A stretch of DNA of 64,000 nucleotides, taken from contig NC_014935.1 of NCBI RefSeq assembly GCF_000186245.1, positions 806,001-870,000 of the forward strand. Reading direction: 5' to 3'. Below are positions 17,050 through 26,156 of this stretch, piece after piece. The translations under genes and the position numbers were made by a program. The notes under the pieces are model-generated. The model ran no database searches, was not told where the DNA came from, and saw only the letters and a list, made by a program, of their open reading frames with translations. Numbering within the stretch: position 1 is the stretch's first letter; every line of letters starts with the position of its first letter. The stretch is from Nitratifractor salsuginis DSM 16511 (lineage in GTDB: Bacteria; Campylobacterota; Campylobacteria; Campylobacterales; Sulfurovaceae).

Positions 17050-17818
17050 TGGTGAACTCTCCTAGATAGGCTGTGACCACTCTCGGATCGACAATGGCGT
17101 CGGCGGGCTTGCCTTCGAAGATCTTCTCCCCGTAGTCGAGGACCGTGACTTCGTCACACATCGCATTGACGAACTTCATATCGTGTTCGATCAGGAGCAC
17201 CGTCAAATCGTAATCCTTTTTGATCTTGTGGATGATGTCGGAGAGATCGGCAGTCTCTTTGGGGTTCATCCCCGCGGCGGGCTCGTCGAGCAGCAGGAGC
17301 TTGGGTTTGGTGGCCAGGGCGCGGGCGATCTCCACTTTGCGCTGGTTGCCGTAGCTCAGCGCTGTGGCGTTGTAGTCGGCGAACTCGGCGATCCCGAACT
17401 CTTCGAGCAGGCCCATCGCTTCGGCGCGGATACGCTTTTCATAGATGTGGTAGCGGGGCAGGCGCAGGATCGCCTCGAAATAGTTGTAGCGGATTTGATC
17501 GTGGAAGCCGATCAGGACGTTTTCCAGGACCGTCATACTCTTGAAGAGCCGGATATTCTGGAAAGTCCGGGCGATCCCTTTTTCGACCACTTTGTGGGGT
17601 TTGGTCCCGGTGATGTCCTCTCCGTCGAAGATGATGCTCCCTTCGGTGGGGAAGTAGTTGCCGGTGATGATGTTGAAGATAGTGGTCTTTCCCGCTCCGT
17701 TGGGGCCGATGAGTCCGTAGATCTCCCCCCGGTCGACGGTGAAAGAGAGATTGTCGATGGCGGTGACTCCGCCGAACTTCATGGTGACGTTGCGGACTTC
17801 GAGTAGGGGCTCACTCAT
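17042..17818 (-). CDS. livG: Branched-chain amino acid ABC transporter ATPase LivG
   Basis: A 258-residue ATPase subunit. Walker A is GPNGAGKTTIFN (~residue 36), signature ALSYGNQRKVEIARAL (~155), Walker B LLLLDEPAAGMNP (~175) and H-loop LLIEHDMKFV. The degenerate signature (SYGNQR) and the AAGMNP after Walker B are specific to LivG. The C-terminal BCA_ABC_TP segment is present (DPRVVTAYLGE). It overlaps livM by 4 nt and livF by 8 nt in one operon. Confidence 0.93.
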   Translation of the reverse strand: MSEPLLEVRNVTMKFGGVTAIDNLSFTVDRGEIYGLIGPNGAGKTTIFNIITGNYFPTEGSIIFDGEDITGTKPHKVVEKGIARTFQNIRLFKSMTVLENVLIGFHDQIRYNYFEAILRLPRYHIYEKRIRAEAMGLLEEFGIAEFADYNATALSYGNQRKVEIARALATKPKLLLLDEPAAGMNPKETADLSDIIHKIKKDYDLTVLLIEHDMKFVNAMCDEVTVLDYGEKIFEGKPADAIVDPRVVTAYLGEFTNA

Positions 17819-18849
17819 TGCTTGGCCTTTTTACGAAATTTATCACGCAGGATCTCGATCAGCTCTTTGTCGCCGAAAAGCCCTTTGCGGGCGAAGAGCA
17901 TCATAATGATCAAGAGGATGGCAAAGACAACCATCCGCATCCCCGGATGGGCACCGGTATGGTGTCCGAAGATCACCATATCGCTGTCGAGGAAGCGGAG
18001 CCACTCCATACTGCCCATGACCAGGATCGTGGCGACCAGACTGCCGGTCATACTGCCTAGTCCGCCCAGGACGATGATGATCAGGAGCTGGAAGGTCAGC
18101 AGGAAGGTGAACTGGTCGGGAGAGATGGTGGTCAGGAAGGAAGCCAAGAGGCCGCCGCCGACTCCTTCGAAGAAGGCACTGGTCATAAAGGCGGTGGTTT
18201 TGATCCAGAAGGTATTGATCCCCATCGCCGTGGCGGCGTCCTCATCGTCGCGGACCGCCTTCATCGCCCGGCCGTAGCGGGAGAAGACGATGTGGAGCAT
18301 GACGATGAACGTGACCAACGCGATGGACCCGATCCAAAGGAAGTTGGCATAGGGAGGGATGTCGTTGAGCCCCAGGGCGCCGTTGGTGTAGGCGGGGTTG
18401 TTGATGGCGAAGATGCGGATGATGAAACCGAACCCCAGGGTGACGATCGCCAGATAGTCTCCCCGGACGCGGAAGACGGGGAAGGAGAGCAGCAGAGCGA
18501 TGAACATAGCAAAGAGCCCCCCCGCGATCACCGCCGGGATGAAATCGGCGTGCATCTTCAACACGATGGGCGCCGGATCGACCAGGGCGAACATATCGAG
18601 CTTGGCATCGGCGGGCAGGAGGAAGAGGGCGGTCATATAGGCCCCGATGGCAACGAAGCCGTTGGGCTCCAGGGAGAACTGCCCCGTCACACCGTTGATG
18701 AGGTTGTAACTCAGGGCTAGGATGGCGAAGATTCCGATGTTGTTGAGGATGCTCAGGGTGTAAGAGTCAAGGTTTCGATGGGCCCATCCGATCATCAGCA
18801 GGGCCAGGATGATCAGAAGCATTTTGATTATGGCGTTTTTCATTCTCAT
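17815..18849 (-). CDS. livM: Branched-chain amino acid ABC transporter permease LivM
   Basis: A 344-residue inner-membrane permease with roughly eight to ten helices. Family motifs are ILALSYNLINGVTGQFSLEPNGFVAIGAY (residues ~45-75, the livHM N-terminal box), FRVRGDYLAIVTLGFGFIIRI and GLGSMTGSLVATI in the C-terminal half. It is read with livH upstream (5-nt gap) and livG downstream (4-nt overlap). Confidence 0.92.
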   Translation of the reverse strand: MRMKNAIIKMLLIILALLMIGWAHRNLDSYTLSILNNIGIFAILALSYNLINGVTGQFSLEPNGFVAIGAYMTALFLLPADAKLDMFALVDPAPIVLKMHADFIPAVIAGGLFAMFIALLLSFPVFRVRGDYLAIVTLGFGFIIRIFAINNPAYTNGALGLNDIPPYANFLWIGSIALVTFIVMLHIVFSRYGRAMKAVRDDEDAATAMGINTFWIKTTAFMTSAFFEGVGGGLLASFLTTISPDQFTFLLTFQLLIIIVLGGLGSMTGSLVATILVMGSMEWLRFLDSDMVIFGHHTGAHPGMRMVVFAILLIIMMLFARKGLFGDKELIEILRDKFRKKAKQ

Positions 18850-18854
18850 CCTCC

Positions 18855-19748
18855 TTAGAAGCGGCTACGTTCGAGATCTTCACCCATGATGCCGGTGGGT
18901 CGGAAGAGCAGCACCAGGATCAGGAAAAAGAAGGCGAAGGCGTCTTTGTAGCCGCCCAACTCGGGGAAAATGGCTACGACCATAATCTCCGTAAATCCGA
19001 GGATGAAACCTCCCAGCACGGCACCGGTGACCGAGCCGATCCCCCCCAGGACCGCCGCGGCGAAGGCTTTGAGCCCCACCATGACCCCCATCAGAGGATC
19101 GATGGAGGGATAACTGATGGCGTAGAAGACCCCGCCGATCGCCGCCAGGGCCGAACCCAGAGCGAAGACGATGGAGATGATGCTGTCGGCATTGACCCCC
19201 ATGAGCTTGACGGTGGGGATGTCGAAGGCCAGGGCCCGGATGGCCATCCCGTATTTCGTCCGGTAGAGGACCCAGAGGACCGCCACCAGGATCGCCACGG
19301 TCACCGTGGGGATGATGATGACCGAGATGGGCAGATAGATGCTCCCCCAGTGAAAGACTTTGGTGAGGTATTCGGGGGCTTTAAAGGCCCGGGGAACCCC
19401 GCCGAAGAGGACGTTGAAGAGGTTCTCCAGGAAGAAGCTGATACCGATGGCGGTGATCAGCAGGGAGATCTTGGGGGCGTCACGCAGGGGTTTGTAGGCG
19501 ATCTTGTCGGTGAGGACCCCGACGATCACCGCCCCCAGGATGCCCACCAGCACTGCCACGGAAAAGGGCGCGCCGGCATTGTAGGCGAAATAGGTCAGGA
19601 AGGCTCCGACCATCATGATGTCGCCGTGGGCGAAGTTGATGAGGCGGAGCACTCCGTAGACCATCGTATAGCCGATCGCGATCAGGGCATACATACTGCC
19701 CAGGCTCGCTCCGTTGACCAACTGTTGCAAAAAGGTGGAGAAATCCAT
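18855..19748 (-). CDS. livH: Branched-chain amino acid ABC transporter permease LivH
   Basis: A 297-residue permease when started at the ATG at 19746-19748 (MDFSTFLQQLVNG), which has GAAGGA eight bases upstream. An ATG 33 nt further upstream lacks a ribosome site. LivH motifs are ALIAIGYTMVYGVLRLINFAHGDIMM, the conserved MGVNADSIISIVFALGSALAAIGGV and LGGIGSVTGAVLGG near the end. It forms the membrane channel with LivM. The 105-nt gap to the binding-protein gene contains GC-rich inverted sequence (around 19788-19845) that may attenuate transcription between livJ and livH. Confidence 0.92.
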   Translation of the reverse strand: MDFSTFLQQLVNGASLGSMYALIAIGYTMVYGVLRLINFAHGDIMMVGAFLTYFAYNAGAPFSVAVLVGILGAVIVGVLTDKIAYKPLRDAPKISLLITAIGISFFLENLFNVLFGGVPRAFKAPEYLTKVFHWGSIYLPISVIIIPTVTVAILVAVLWVLYRTKYGMAIRALAFDIPTVKLMGVNADSIISIVFALGSALAAIGGVFYAISYPSIDPLMGVMVGLKAFAAAVLGGIGSVTGAVLGGFILGFTEIMVVAIFPELGGYKDAFAFFFLILVLLFRPTGIMGEDLERSRF

Positions 19749-19853
19749 CGAGTGAATCCTTCGGATTGATGAGATAGGCAAAGACGTTCCGGTCGCAGCC
19801 CTATGTCCGGGACCGTGATCGCAACGCCCGGCCGGAACCGGACTTTAGATGGC

Positions 19854-20978
19854 TTAGGGATTGACAGTGGTTTTGTAGACGAATTTGCCGTTTTGGACTT
19901 CGTTGATGACGGCGGATTTGACGGCGTTGCCGTTCTTGTCGATATTGATGACGCCGGTGATACCTTTATACCCTTTGGTATGGCGGAGATGCTCGTTGAC
20001 GCACTCTTTGTCGGTGGGCTGCTTGCCTTCGTCGATGCACTGGTTCATCGCGTTGAGGATCATGCCGTAGGCGTCAGCCGCCAGGGCCCCCATAGAGTCA
20101 GCCGCTTTGTGATACTTCTTGTGGAAGGCTTCGACATAGGCTTTGGCTTCGGGAGAAGAGGCGGCCGCTTCGTTGAAGTGGTCGGTATACATAAAGCCCT
20201 CGGCCGCTTTGCCGCCGATCTTGACCAGCTCGGGGAATCCGACGCCGTCGGCACCGATGAAGGGAGTTTTGACCCCCATGTCCCGTGCCTGCTTGACCAT
20301 CAGAGCCGCTTCGGGATAGTAGCCGGTGAAGGCGATGATATCGGGATGCATGGACTTGATGGTGGAGACCTGGGCGTTGAAGTCTTTGTCGCCGGAGTTG
20401 ATCAGGACGGTTTTGAGGATTTTACCCCCGCCGGCGGTGAAGGCTTTTTTGAAAGCTTTGGAGAGACCGACGGAGTAGTCCTGCTTGGCGTCGGTGACGA
20501 CGACGGCGTTCTTCATACCGTTGTCCAGGGCGTATTTGGCCATAACCGCTCCCTGGAAGGGGTCGATAAAGCAGGCGCGGGTAACGTATTTCTTGCCCTT
20601 GGTGACGCGGGGGTTGGTGGAGGCGTGGGTGATCATGGGTGTCTTGGCCTTCTCAGCAACAGGTGCCATCGCCATGGAGTTACCGGAAGCGACTTCACCG
20701 AGGATGACGGTGACACCGTTCTTGTCGATCAGGCGCTTGACGGCGGTGGCCGCTTCGACTTTGTCCCCCCGGTCGTCGAGGACGATCAGTTTGACGTTGT
20801 CGCCGTTTTTCAGCTTGTGATTCTGATTATAGGCGATGTCGAGTCCGGCCTTACTGGTTTGGCCGAAGGCCGCGATGGGCCCGGTCAGAGGCAGAACGAC
20901 TCCGACTTTGACCTCTTTGGCAAAAGCGATGCCGCTCATCAGTGCTGCGGCTGCAACAATGCTCAATGTTTTTTTCAT
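19854..20978 (-). CDS. livJ: Branched-chain amino acid-type periplasmic binding protein
   Basis: A 374-residue type I periplasmic binding protein with a signal peptide (LSIVAAAALMSGIAFA). The mature start KEVKVGVVLPLTGPIAAFGQ is the hallmark of Leu/Ile/Val-type receptors. ILGEVASGNSMAMAPVAEKAKTPMI corresponds to the ligand-proximal Ser/Thr segment. As first gene of the leftward operon it would be the most highly expressed component. Related receptors bind amides, urea or aromatic acids, so the exact ligand is open. Confidence 0.88.
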   Translation of the reverse strand: MKKTLSIVAAAALMSGIAFAKEVKVGVVLPLTGPIAAFGQTSKAGLDIAYNQNHKLKNGDNVKLIVLDDRGDKVEAATAVKRLIDKNGVTVILGEVASGNSMAMAPVAEKAKTPMITHASTNPRVTKGKKYVTRACFIDPFQGAVMAKYALDNGMKNAVVVTDAKQDYSVGLSKAFKKAFTAGGGKILKTVLINSGDKDFNAQVSTIKSMHPDIIAFTGYYPEAALMVKQARDMGVKTPFIGADGVGFPELVKIGGKAAEGFMYTDHFNEAAASSPEAKAYVEAFHKKYHKAADSMGALAADAYGMILNAMNQCIDEGKQPTDKECVNEHLRHTKGYKGITGVINIDKNGNAVKSAVINEVQNGKFVYKTTVNP

Positions 20979-21073
20979 CTCTTTCTCCTTGTGATGATGA
21001 TTTTTTGGTGGTTCTATCTTATCAACGTCTCTCTTGCGTGAAACTTAAACAGAGCCTTCTGAGCCTAAAAGGC

Positions 21074-21517
21074 TCAACTGAGGAGCTTCTTGACGATCTG
21101 GCTGATGCGACTTCCCTCGGCCCGGCTGCCGATGACCTCTTTGGCTTTGGCCATCACTTTGCCCATCTCCTTCATTGTCTTGGCTTCGAGGGCTTCGACG
21201 AGCTCTTTGAGGGTCTGCTCCAACTCTTCGTCGTTCATTGGCTCGGGAAGGTAGGATTTGACGATCTTGAGCTCCGCTTCTTCCTTGGCGACCAGGTCAT
21301 CCCGGCCCGCCTCTTTGAACTGGGCCAGAGCATCTTCACGCTGCTTGGCATATTTCATCAGGACCTGCTCCACATCAGCATCGCTGAGCTCCCGACGCTC
21401 ATCGACTTCGATCTGCTTGATGGCGGCACTGAGGTTGCGCAGGGTATCGCGGCGGGCGGTGTCTTTGGCCCGCATCGCCTCTTTGATATCGTTTTTGATC
21501 TGTTCTTTTAATGACAT
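21074..21517 (-). CDS. yqeY: GatB/YqeY domain protein
   Basis: A 147-residue stand-alone YqeY protein, homologous to the tail domain of the GatB amidotransferase subunit. Conserved features are MRAKDTARRDTLRNLSAAIKQIEVD near the start, KSYLPEPMNDEELE in the middle and MGKVMAKAKEVIGSRAEGSRISQIVK at the end. It probably binds tRNA or assists tRNA-linked processes; its true role is not settled. A GAGCC/GGCTC hairpin lies right at its stop codon (21059-21073). Confidence 0.88.
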   Translation of the reverse strand: MSLKEQIKNDIKEAMRAKDTARRDTLRNLSAAIKQIEVDERRELSDADVEQVLMKYAKQREDALAQFKEAGRDDLVAKEEAELKIVKSYLPEPMNDEELEQTLKELVEALEAKTMKEMGKVMAKAKEVIGSRAEGSRISQIVKKLLS

Positions 21518-21549
21518 GGATTATCCTTTGTTTGAAAAATTCCGTTGCA

Positions 21550-21555
21550 ATTATA
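21550..21555 (-). promoter_or_regulatory. -10 box for yqeY
   Basis: ATTATA on the plus strand reads TATAAT on the minus strand, 32 nt ahead of the yqeY ATG at 21517. A TATCAT box at 21630-21635 on the plus strand may serve the divergent M20 gene. Confidence 0.5.
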
Positions 21556-21666
21556 GCGTTATATAGGATCGGTGATTCCGGCGAAAAATTTTTCGGTGTA
21601 AGGGTATCTCCCAAGACTCGTCATTGTGCTATCATTAAAAATTCCAGCGATGCAAAGGAGTGAGCA

Positions 21667-22881
21667 ATGAACCTCCATGAAGCGATCAAAAAGGAGATCG
21701 ACGCCATCGATGAACGGGTGGTGCAGATACGTCACGAGATCCATCAAAACCCAGAACTTTCGGGAGAGGAGAAGGAGACCAATCTGCTGATCCGCTCCAT
21801 TCTCGAAGCCGAAGGGATCCCTTTTAAAACCTTTGAGGGGCACTACGGGCTCGTGGCCGACATCATCAAAGACCCCTCGCTGCCTACCGTGGCGATCCGG
21901 GGGGATATGGATGCCCTGCCGATGCCCGAGAACAGTGACAAATCCTACGCCTCGAAGAAAAAGGGGATCATGCATGCCTGCGGTCACGACGCCCATACAT
22001 CCATCGCATTGGGGGTGGCCCTGGCCCTCAACCGTCTCAAAGAGAAGCTGCCGGGCAATGTGCGGATCATCTTTCAACCCTCGGAGGAAGTGCTCGAAGG
22101 GGGGAGTGAGCAGATGATCGCCGACGGGGCGCTGGAGGGGGTCTCCGCCATCTTCGGATTGCATGTCTACCCCTACCTCCATACAGGCCAGATCGGCTAC
22201 AAATACGGGGTGATGATGGCCTCCGCCGATACTTTCAGTTTCGACATCTACGGCAAGACCGCCCACGGCGCCCGGCCCCACGAAGGGATCGACGCGGTTT
22301 TGGTGGCGGCGATGGTCATCAACTCTCTCAACCATATCGTTAGCCGCCGGATCGACCCGATTCATCCCGCTGTCATCTCTATGGGCAAGATCGAAGGGGG
22401 CAATGCTCCCAACATCATCTGCGACTTCGTCACCGTCGCCGGCACCGTGCGCACGGTCAACGCCTCGGTCCGCAAAAAGATCCCGGAGATGATGGAGACG
22501 ACCATCAAGGGGATCTGCGCCGCTATGGATGCCAAATACCATTTCCGCTACGAGTTCGGCCCGCCGGAACTGACCAACAACGACCACATGGTCGATATCG
22601 TCAAAGAGGCGGCGGAAGAGGTCGTGGGCAAAGAGGGGCTCGTGGATCTGGTGGATCCCGTGATGGGGGGCGAAGATTTCTCCCGCTATCTGCAGATAAT
22701 CCCCGGGGCCTTTTTCCGTCTGGGGGTCTGCAACGAAGAGAAAGGCACCTGCGTGCCCCAGCACAATACCCGTTTCGACGTGGATGACGACGCGCTGGCG
22801 ATCGGGATGAAGATCCTCTCTCTGAGTGCGGTGAAAGCGCTGGAGGAGTTGAACCGGAAAGCGAAAGAGGATCAGGAGTGA
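21667..22881 (+). CDS. M20 family amidohydrolase (hippurate/N-acyl-amino-acid hydrolase type)
   Basis: A 404-residue zinc peptidase-fold enzyme cleaving N-acyl amino acids. Metal-site motifs are MHACGHDAHTSIALG (~residues 101-115, Cys and His ligands), QPSEEVLEGG (Glu general base and ligand), FGLHVYP and the C-terminal GGEDFSRYLQ. The dimerisation lid reads YGKTAHGARPHEGIDA. It resembles HipO and YxeP-type amidases, with no aminoacylase-1 features. AAGGAG precedes the ATG. The stop is followed within three bases by the HATPase-GNAT gene, so the two form an operon. Confidence 0.88.
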   Translation: MNLHEAIKKEIDAIDERVVQIRHEIHQNPELSGEEKETNLLIRSILEAEGIPFKTFEGHYGLVADIIKDPSLPTVAIRGDMDALPMPENSDKSYASKKKGIMHACGHDAHTSIALGVALALNRLKEKLPGNVRIIFQPSEEVLEGGSEQMIADGALEGVSAIFGLHVYPYLHTGQIGYKYGVMMASADTFSFDIYGKTAHGARPHEGIDAVLVAAMVINSLNHIVSRRIDPIHPAVISMGKIEGGNAPNIICDFVTVAGTVRTVNASVRKKIPEMMETTIKGICAAMDAKYHFRYEFGPPELTNNDHMVDIVKEAAEEVVGKEGLVDLVDPVMGGEDFSRYLQIIPGAFFRLGVCNEEKGTCVPQHNTRFDVDDDALAIGMKILSLSAVKALEELNRKAKEDQE

Positions 22882-22883
22882 AA

Positions 22884-24350
22884 ATGGAGCACAATATCAC
22901 CCTGACGATCCCCAACGATCCCCGCTACACCCCTTTGGCCGAGAAGATGATTGAAGAGGCCGCCCGTCTGGCCGAGATCGAAGAGAACGACATCGCCGAC
23001 ATCGTCCAGGCGGCGCGGGAACTCGTCGATAACGCCATCCACCACGCCTACCCCAGGGGAATGCAGGGGCCGATCGATCTGGACATCCAGCTCAAACCCC
23101 ACGGCATCCAGATCAGCGTGCACGATATGGGGCTTCCCTTCGACTTCGATCGCTATATGGCTTCGGAGCGGGAAGGGGGGCTCAAACGGATCGAAAGCTA
23201 TGTGGACGAACTGCGCTTTTCCAATCTGGGCCAAAAGGGGAAATCCTTTACCATTTTCAAATCCCATCCTCTCAATTTTGAAGGAGTCGACTATCGGCCC
23301 TACTCCGACCTGGCGGATGAGTCGCCCGCTTCCCTCAAACCCGCCTCCATCCAGGTGCGGGATTTCAGAGAGGGGGACGAGGAGGCGATCAGCCGGCTTA
23401 TTTACAACAATTACACCTATAGCTATTACAAATCCCTTTTTTACTATCCAAAGAAGATCCGGGAACGCAACGAGAAGGGGGAGATCGCTTCCATCGTGGC
23501 GGAGACCCGGGAGGGAAAGATCGTCGGCCATTTCGCCCTGGTCAAAGTCACGGATGCCAACATCGCCGAGATCGGCGTGGCGGTGGTGGATCCCGATTAC
23601 AAAGGTATGGGGATCATGAACGCGATGCTCGACCGTGTCCAGCAGAAAGCGAAAGAGATGAAGCTCGATGCCATTTTCGGCGAAGCGCTGATGATGCACC
23701 CCTTCAGCCAGCGGGCCAATCTCCGCCACGGTTTCGGCGAGAGCGCCCTGCTGCTGGGCATCGTCCCCAACAGTGTGTCACTCACCGATCCCAACGCCGT
23801 CCAGACCGACAAGCGCGCGGCAGTCCTGGTGGGTTACAAGATCCTCAACGGAGTTCAGGAACGAGCGATCCGTCTGCCCAGCCATTATGAAGCGTTGATC
23901 CGGCGTATCTATGCCAATGTGGGATTGGAGATCCGTCAAACGATATCGAGCCCTGAAGTTGGAGAGAATCGGATCGGGTATGAGCTCAGCCCCTATACCC
24001 AGAGCGGCACGATCGTCATCGATAACGTAGGCGAAGCGTTCCATCACGGGATCCATCAGAACCTGCATCGGCTCTACAAAAAGCATGTGGATATGATCTA
24101 TGCCGATATCAATCTGATGCAGTGCCATCGGATCGATGAGGTGATCGGGCTATTGAGGGAGGAGGGGTTTGTCTTCAGCGGGGTGCTCTTTTACCGGAGG
24201 GGCCAAGAGGATTACCTGCGGCTGCAGCTGCCCAACAGCGATCAGATCGAGACACGGGAAATCGTCTGCCACTCCGATTTTTGCCACGAGCTGCACCGGA
24301 TCATTCTGGAAGAGCTGAATGAGGAAGCCTCTGGGGACTCTGTGGCCTAA
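22884..24350 (+). CDS. HATPase (RsbW-like) - GNAT acetyltransferase fusion
   Basis: About 488 residues from ATG 22884 (AGGAG five bases upstream; a GTG at 22878 is an alternative). Residues ~1-135 are a GHKL ATPase domain: N-box AARELVDNAIHHAYP (Asn50) and G1-type HDMGLPFDFD, as in the RsbW/SpoIIAB anti-sigma kinases. Residues ~150-290 are a GNAT fold: VRDFREGDEEAISRLIY, then IAEIGVAVVDPDYKGMGIMNAMLD (acetyl-CoA loop). Residues ~300-488 form a third region, with EALIRRIYANVGLEIRQ, that I cannot name. It may couple a nucleotide-dependent switch to acylation. Start codons overlap the M20 gene's stop region, so it is co-translated with an amidohydrolase. Confidence 0.75.
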   Translation: MEHNITLTIPNDPRYTPLAEKMIEEAARLAEIEENDIADIVQAARELVDNAIHHAYPRGMQGPIDLDIQLKPHGIQISVHDMGLPFDFDRYMASEREGGLKRIESYVDELRFSNLGQKGKSFTIFKSHPLNFEGVDYRPYSDLADESPASLKPASIQVRDFREGDEEAISRLIYNNYTYSYYKSLFYYPKKIRERNEKGEIASIVAETREGKIVGHFALVKVTDANIAEIGVAVVDPDYKGMGIMNAMLDRVQQKAKEMKLDAIFGEALMMHPFSQRANLRHGFGESALLLGIVPNSVSLTDPNAVQTDKRAAVLVGYKILNGVQERAIRLPSHYEALIRRIYANVGLEIRQTISSPEVGENRIGYELSPYTQSGTIVIDNVGEAFHHGIHQNLHRLYKKHVDMIYADINLMQCHRIDEVIGLLREEGFVFSGVLFYRRGQEDYLRLQLPNSDQIETREIVCHSDFCHELHRIILEELNEEASGDSVA

Positions 24351-24381
24351 ATTTTTTCGAAGTGCGGTGATAAATGATTCA

Positions 24382-24783
24382 CTACGCTTGGGCAGCCGGC
24401 TCGAAATCCAGGCTGGCACTGTTGATGCAGTAGCGCTCACCCGTCGGGGCGGGGCCGTCGGGGAAGAGGTGCCCCAGATGGCAGCCGCAGTCGGCGCAGC
24501 GGACTTCCACGCGCTCCATACCGTGGCTGCTGTCGCGGTGGAGGGAGACGGCGCGCTTGTCCACGGGCCGGGTGAAACTGGGCCAGCCGGTGCCCGAATC
24601 GAATTTGTCTTCGCTGGAGAAAAGGGGGGCTTCGCAGCATTTGCAGCGGTAGAGGCCCTCGGCTTTGTTGTCCCAGTAGGCGTTTCGGAAGGGGGGTTCG
24701 GTGCCCTGTTCGCAGCAGACGTGGTATTCGAAGGGGGTCAGCTTCTTTTTCAACGCTTCGGGATCGATCTTGCAGAGGGACAT
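24382..24783 (-). CDS. msrB: Peptide-methionine (R)-S-oxide reductase
   Basis: A 133-residue repair enzyme reducing methionine-R-sulfoxide in proteins. The structural zinc site is CKCC (Cys47, Cys50) plus CADC (Cys96, Cys99). The catalytic cysteine is Cys119 in [18 protein letters not shown] and GHLFPDGP are also canonical. There is no signal peptide, so it is cytosolic. The ribosome site AGGAG is visible ahead of the ATG at 24783. It is convergent with the HATPase-GNAT gene. Confidence 0.95.
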   Translation of the reverse strand: MSLCKIDPEALKKKLTPFEYHVCCEQGTEPPFRNAYWDNKAEGLYRCKCCEAPLFSSEDKFDSGTGWPSFTRPVDKRAVSLHRDSSHGMERVEVRCADCGCHLGHLFPDGPAPTGERYCINSASLDFEPAAQA

Positions 24784-24865
24784 AAGGAAAGGCTCCTGGA
24801 AAAAAATATGGTAGATTAATTAAGTCCGATTATCATACCATACGCCAAATTTAGAGGGGGCCGAT

Positions 24866-25501
24866 GTGACACTGTTCCAATTGATACTTTTGATTGCCGC
24901 CGGAGGGATCTTCTATCTCTTTTTCCGCCAGCTCTTCTCGGGCGACTACCCCCGCCGGGGAGTGGACTACGAGGCGAAGGTGCCCGAAGAGCGCATCGGG
25001 GGGATCAACCGTCCCGACAAGACCTTCTCCCGTTCCACGGAAAAGCCCGGCCGCATCGAAGAGCTCCTCTCCATCGCCGACGAATCTCTGGAAAAAGGGG
25101 ATAATCTCGAAGCGAAAAAGGCATTGCAGAGCGCGTTGATCCTCGACGAGAACAATCCCGAGATCCTGCGACGGCTCGGGGTGGTCTATATGAATATGAA
25201 CGACTACAGCGATGCCCGGAAGACTTATGAAAAACTTTTGGAGCTCGATCCCAATGACGACCTGGCCCACGGATCGCTGGCCAATGCCCTGCATAAGCTG
25301 GGAGAGGAGGAAGCGGCACTTCGGGAGCACCACGAAGCGCTCCGCCTCGACCCAGACTACGCACCCCACCACTATAACTATGCCAATACCCTTTATGATC
25401 TGGGACGCAGGGAGGAAGCCCTGGCCGAGTACCGCAAAGCTCTGGAACTGGACTCGGATCTCAAAGAGGCTAAAAAAATGATCGAGGAGTTGAGTCGATG
25501 A
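24866..25501 (+). CDS. Membrane-anchored TPR protein
   Basis: 211 residues starting at GTG 24866 with AGAGGGGG just upstream. One N-terminal helix (LFQLILLIAAGGIFYLFF) anchors it, followed by a charged linker and about three TPR units: AKKALQSALILDENNPEILRRLG, ARKTYEKLLELDPNDDLAHG and ALAEYRKALELDSD. Probably an inner-membrane scaffold. Its stop overlaps the next gene by four bases (ATGA), and the pair is followed by the ArsC-like gene. Confidence 0.75.
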   Translation: MTLFQLILLIAAGGIFYLFFRQLFSGDYPRRGVDYEAKVPEERIGGINRPDKTFSRSTEKPGRIEELLSIADESLEKGDNLEAKKALQSALILDENNPEILRRLGVVYMNMNDYSDARKTYEKLLELDPNDDLAHGSLANALHKLGEEEAALREHHEALRLDPDYAPHHYNYANTLYDLGRREEALAEYRKALELDSDLKEAKKMIEELSR

Positions 25502-25725
25502 CCAGTCTAAACTGTTTTGTCCGTCAGGAAGCGACCCCGCAGATTCTGCAAAACGTCAGCCGCTACTGCGCCGAGTGTTACAAAGAGTTCAGTGAAAACG
25601 AACCGCTTTTTTACGATATGCAGCATTATCGTTATCTCTGCAGCCGTTGTGCGGAACGGATGGCCGAGCAGCTCGATGAGCTCTGCGAAGTGGTCGAAGA
25701 GCCCGAGAGCCCGAGTCTCTTTTAA
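25498..25725 (+). CDS. Small CxxC/CxxC protein
   Basis: A 75-residue protein with two cysteine pairs, YCAECYKEF (~residue 24) and LCSRCAERM (~residue 48), which form a likely zinc ribbon, and an acidic C-terminus. It overlaps the TPR gene by 4 nt, so it is translationally coupled. No family is recognised; similar small proteins are common in Campylobacterota, which is an impression only. Confidence 0.6.
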   Translation: MTSLNCFVRQEATPQILQNVSRYCAECYKEFSENEPLFYDMQHYRYLCSRCAERMAEQLDELCEVVEEPESPSLF

Positions 25726-25747
25726 TTAAATCGTCAAAGGATTATCC

Positions 25748-26098
25748 GTGAGTGAAAAGATCGTTGTCTGGCACAATCCCCGTTGCAGCAAATCCCGAAA
25801 CGGGATCAAATACCTGGATGAAAAAGGGGTCGAATACGAGGTACGCCGCTATCTCGACGAACCCCCCACCGCAGAAGAGATCAAAGAGCTGCTGCGCAAA
25901 CTGGGAATGAAGCCCAGAGAGCTGATGCGGACCAAGGAGAAGATCTACCGGGAGCTGGGCCTGAAGGATGTGGAGGATGAGGAGCGGCTCATCGAAGCGA
26001 TGGCAGAGCATCCGAAACTCATTGAACGCCCGGTTGTCATCCGAGGAGAAAAGGCTGTGGTCGCCCGGCCCGAAACCCTCATTGATACCCTTTTGTAA
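25748..26098 (+). CDS. ArsC/Spx-like thioredoxin-fold reductase
   Basis: A 116-residue protein of the ArsC (glutaredoxin-dependent arsenate reductase) family. The active-site motif HNPRCSKSRN (Cys13) matches ArsC. YEVRRYLDEPPTAEEI and the C-terminal PKLIERPVVIRGEKAVVARPE contain the family's conserved RP segment. With no arsenic-resistance genes nearby it may instead be a YffB-like reductase. The Crp/Fnr-type regulator starts 58 nt downstream on the same strand. Confidence 0.8.
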   Translation: MSEKIVVWHNPRCSKSRNGIKYLDEKGVEYEVRRYLDEPPTAEEIKELLRKLGMKPRELMRTKEKIYRELGLKDVEDEERLIEAMAEHPKLIERPVVIRGEKAVVARPETLIDTLL

Positions 26099-26156
26099 TG
26101 TTTTTTCGTCATAATACAAATCAATTTAGTCTAATTTAACTATAGGAGTGTTCCCG

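Noticed and set aside
19803-21041. 412-codon plus-strand frame over the liv binding-protein gene
   Set aside because: Antisense shadow with glycine/aspartate/valine bias, no homology and no start signal. The minus-strand protein has a signal peptide and family motifs.
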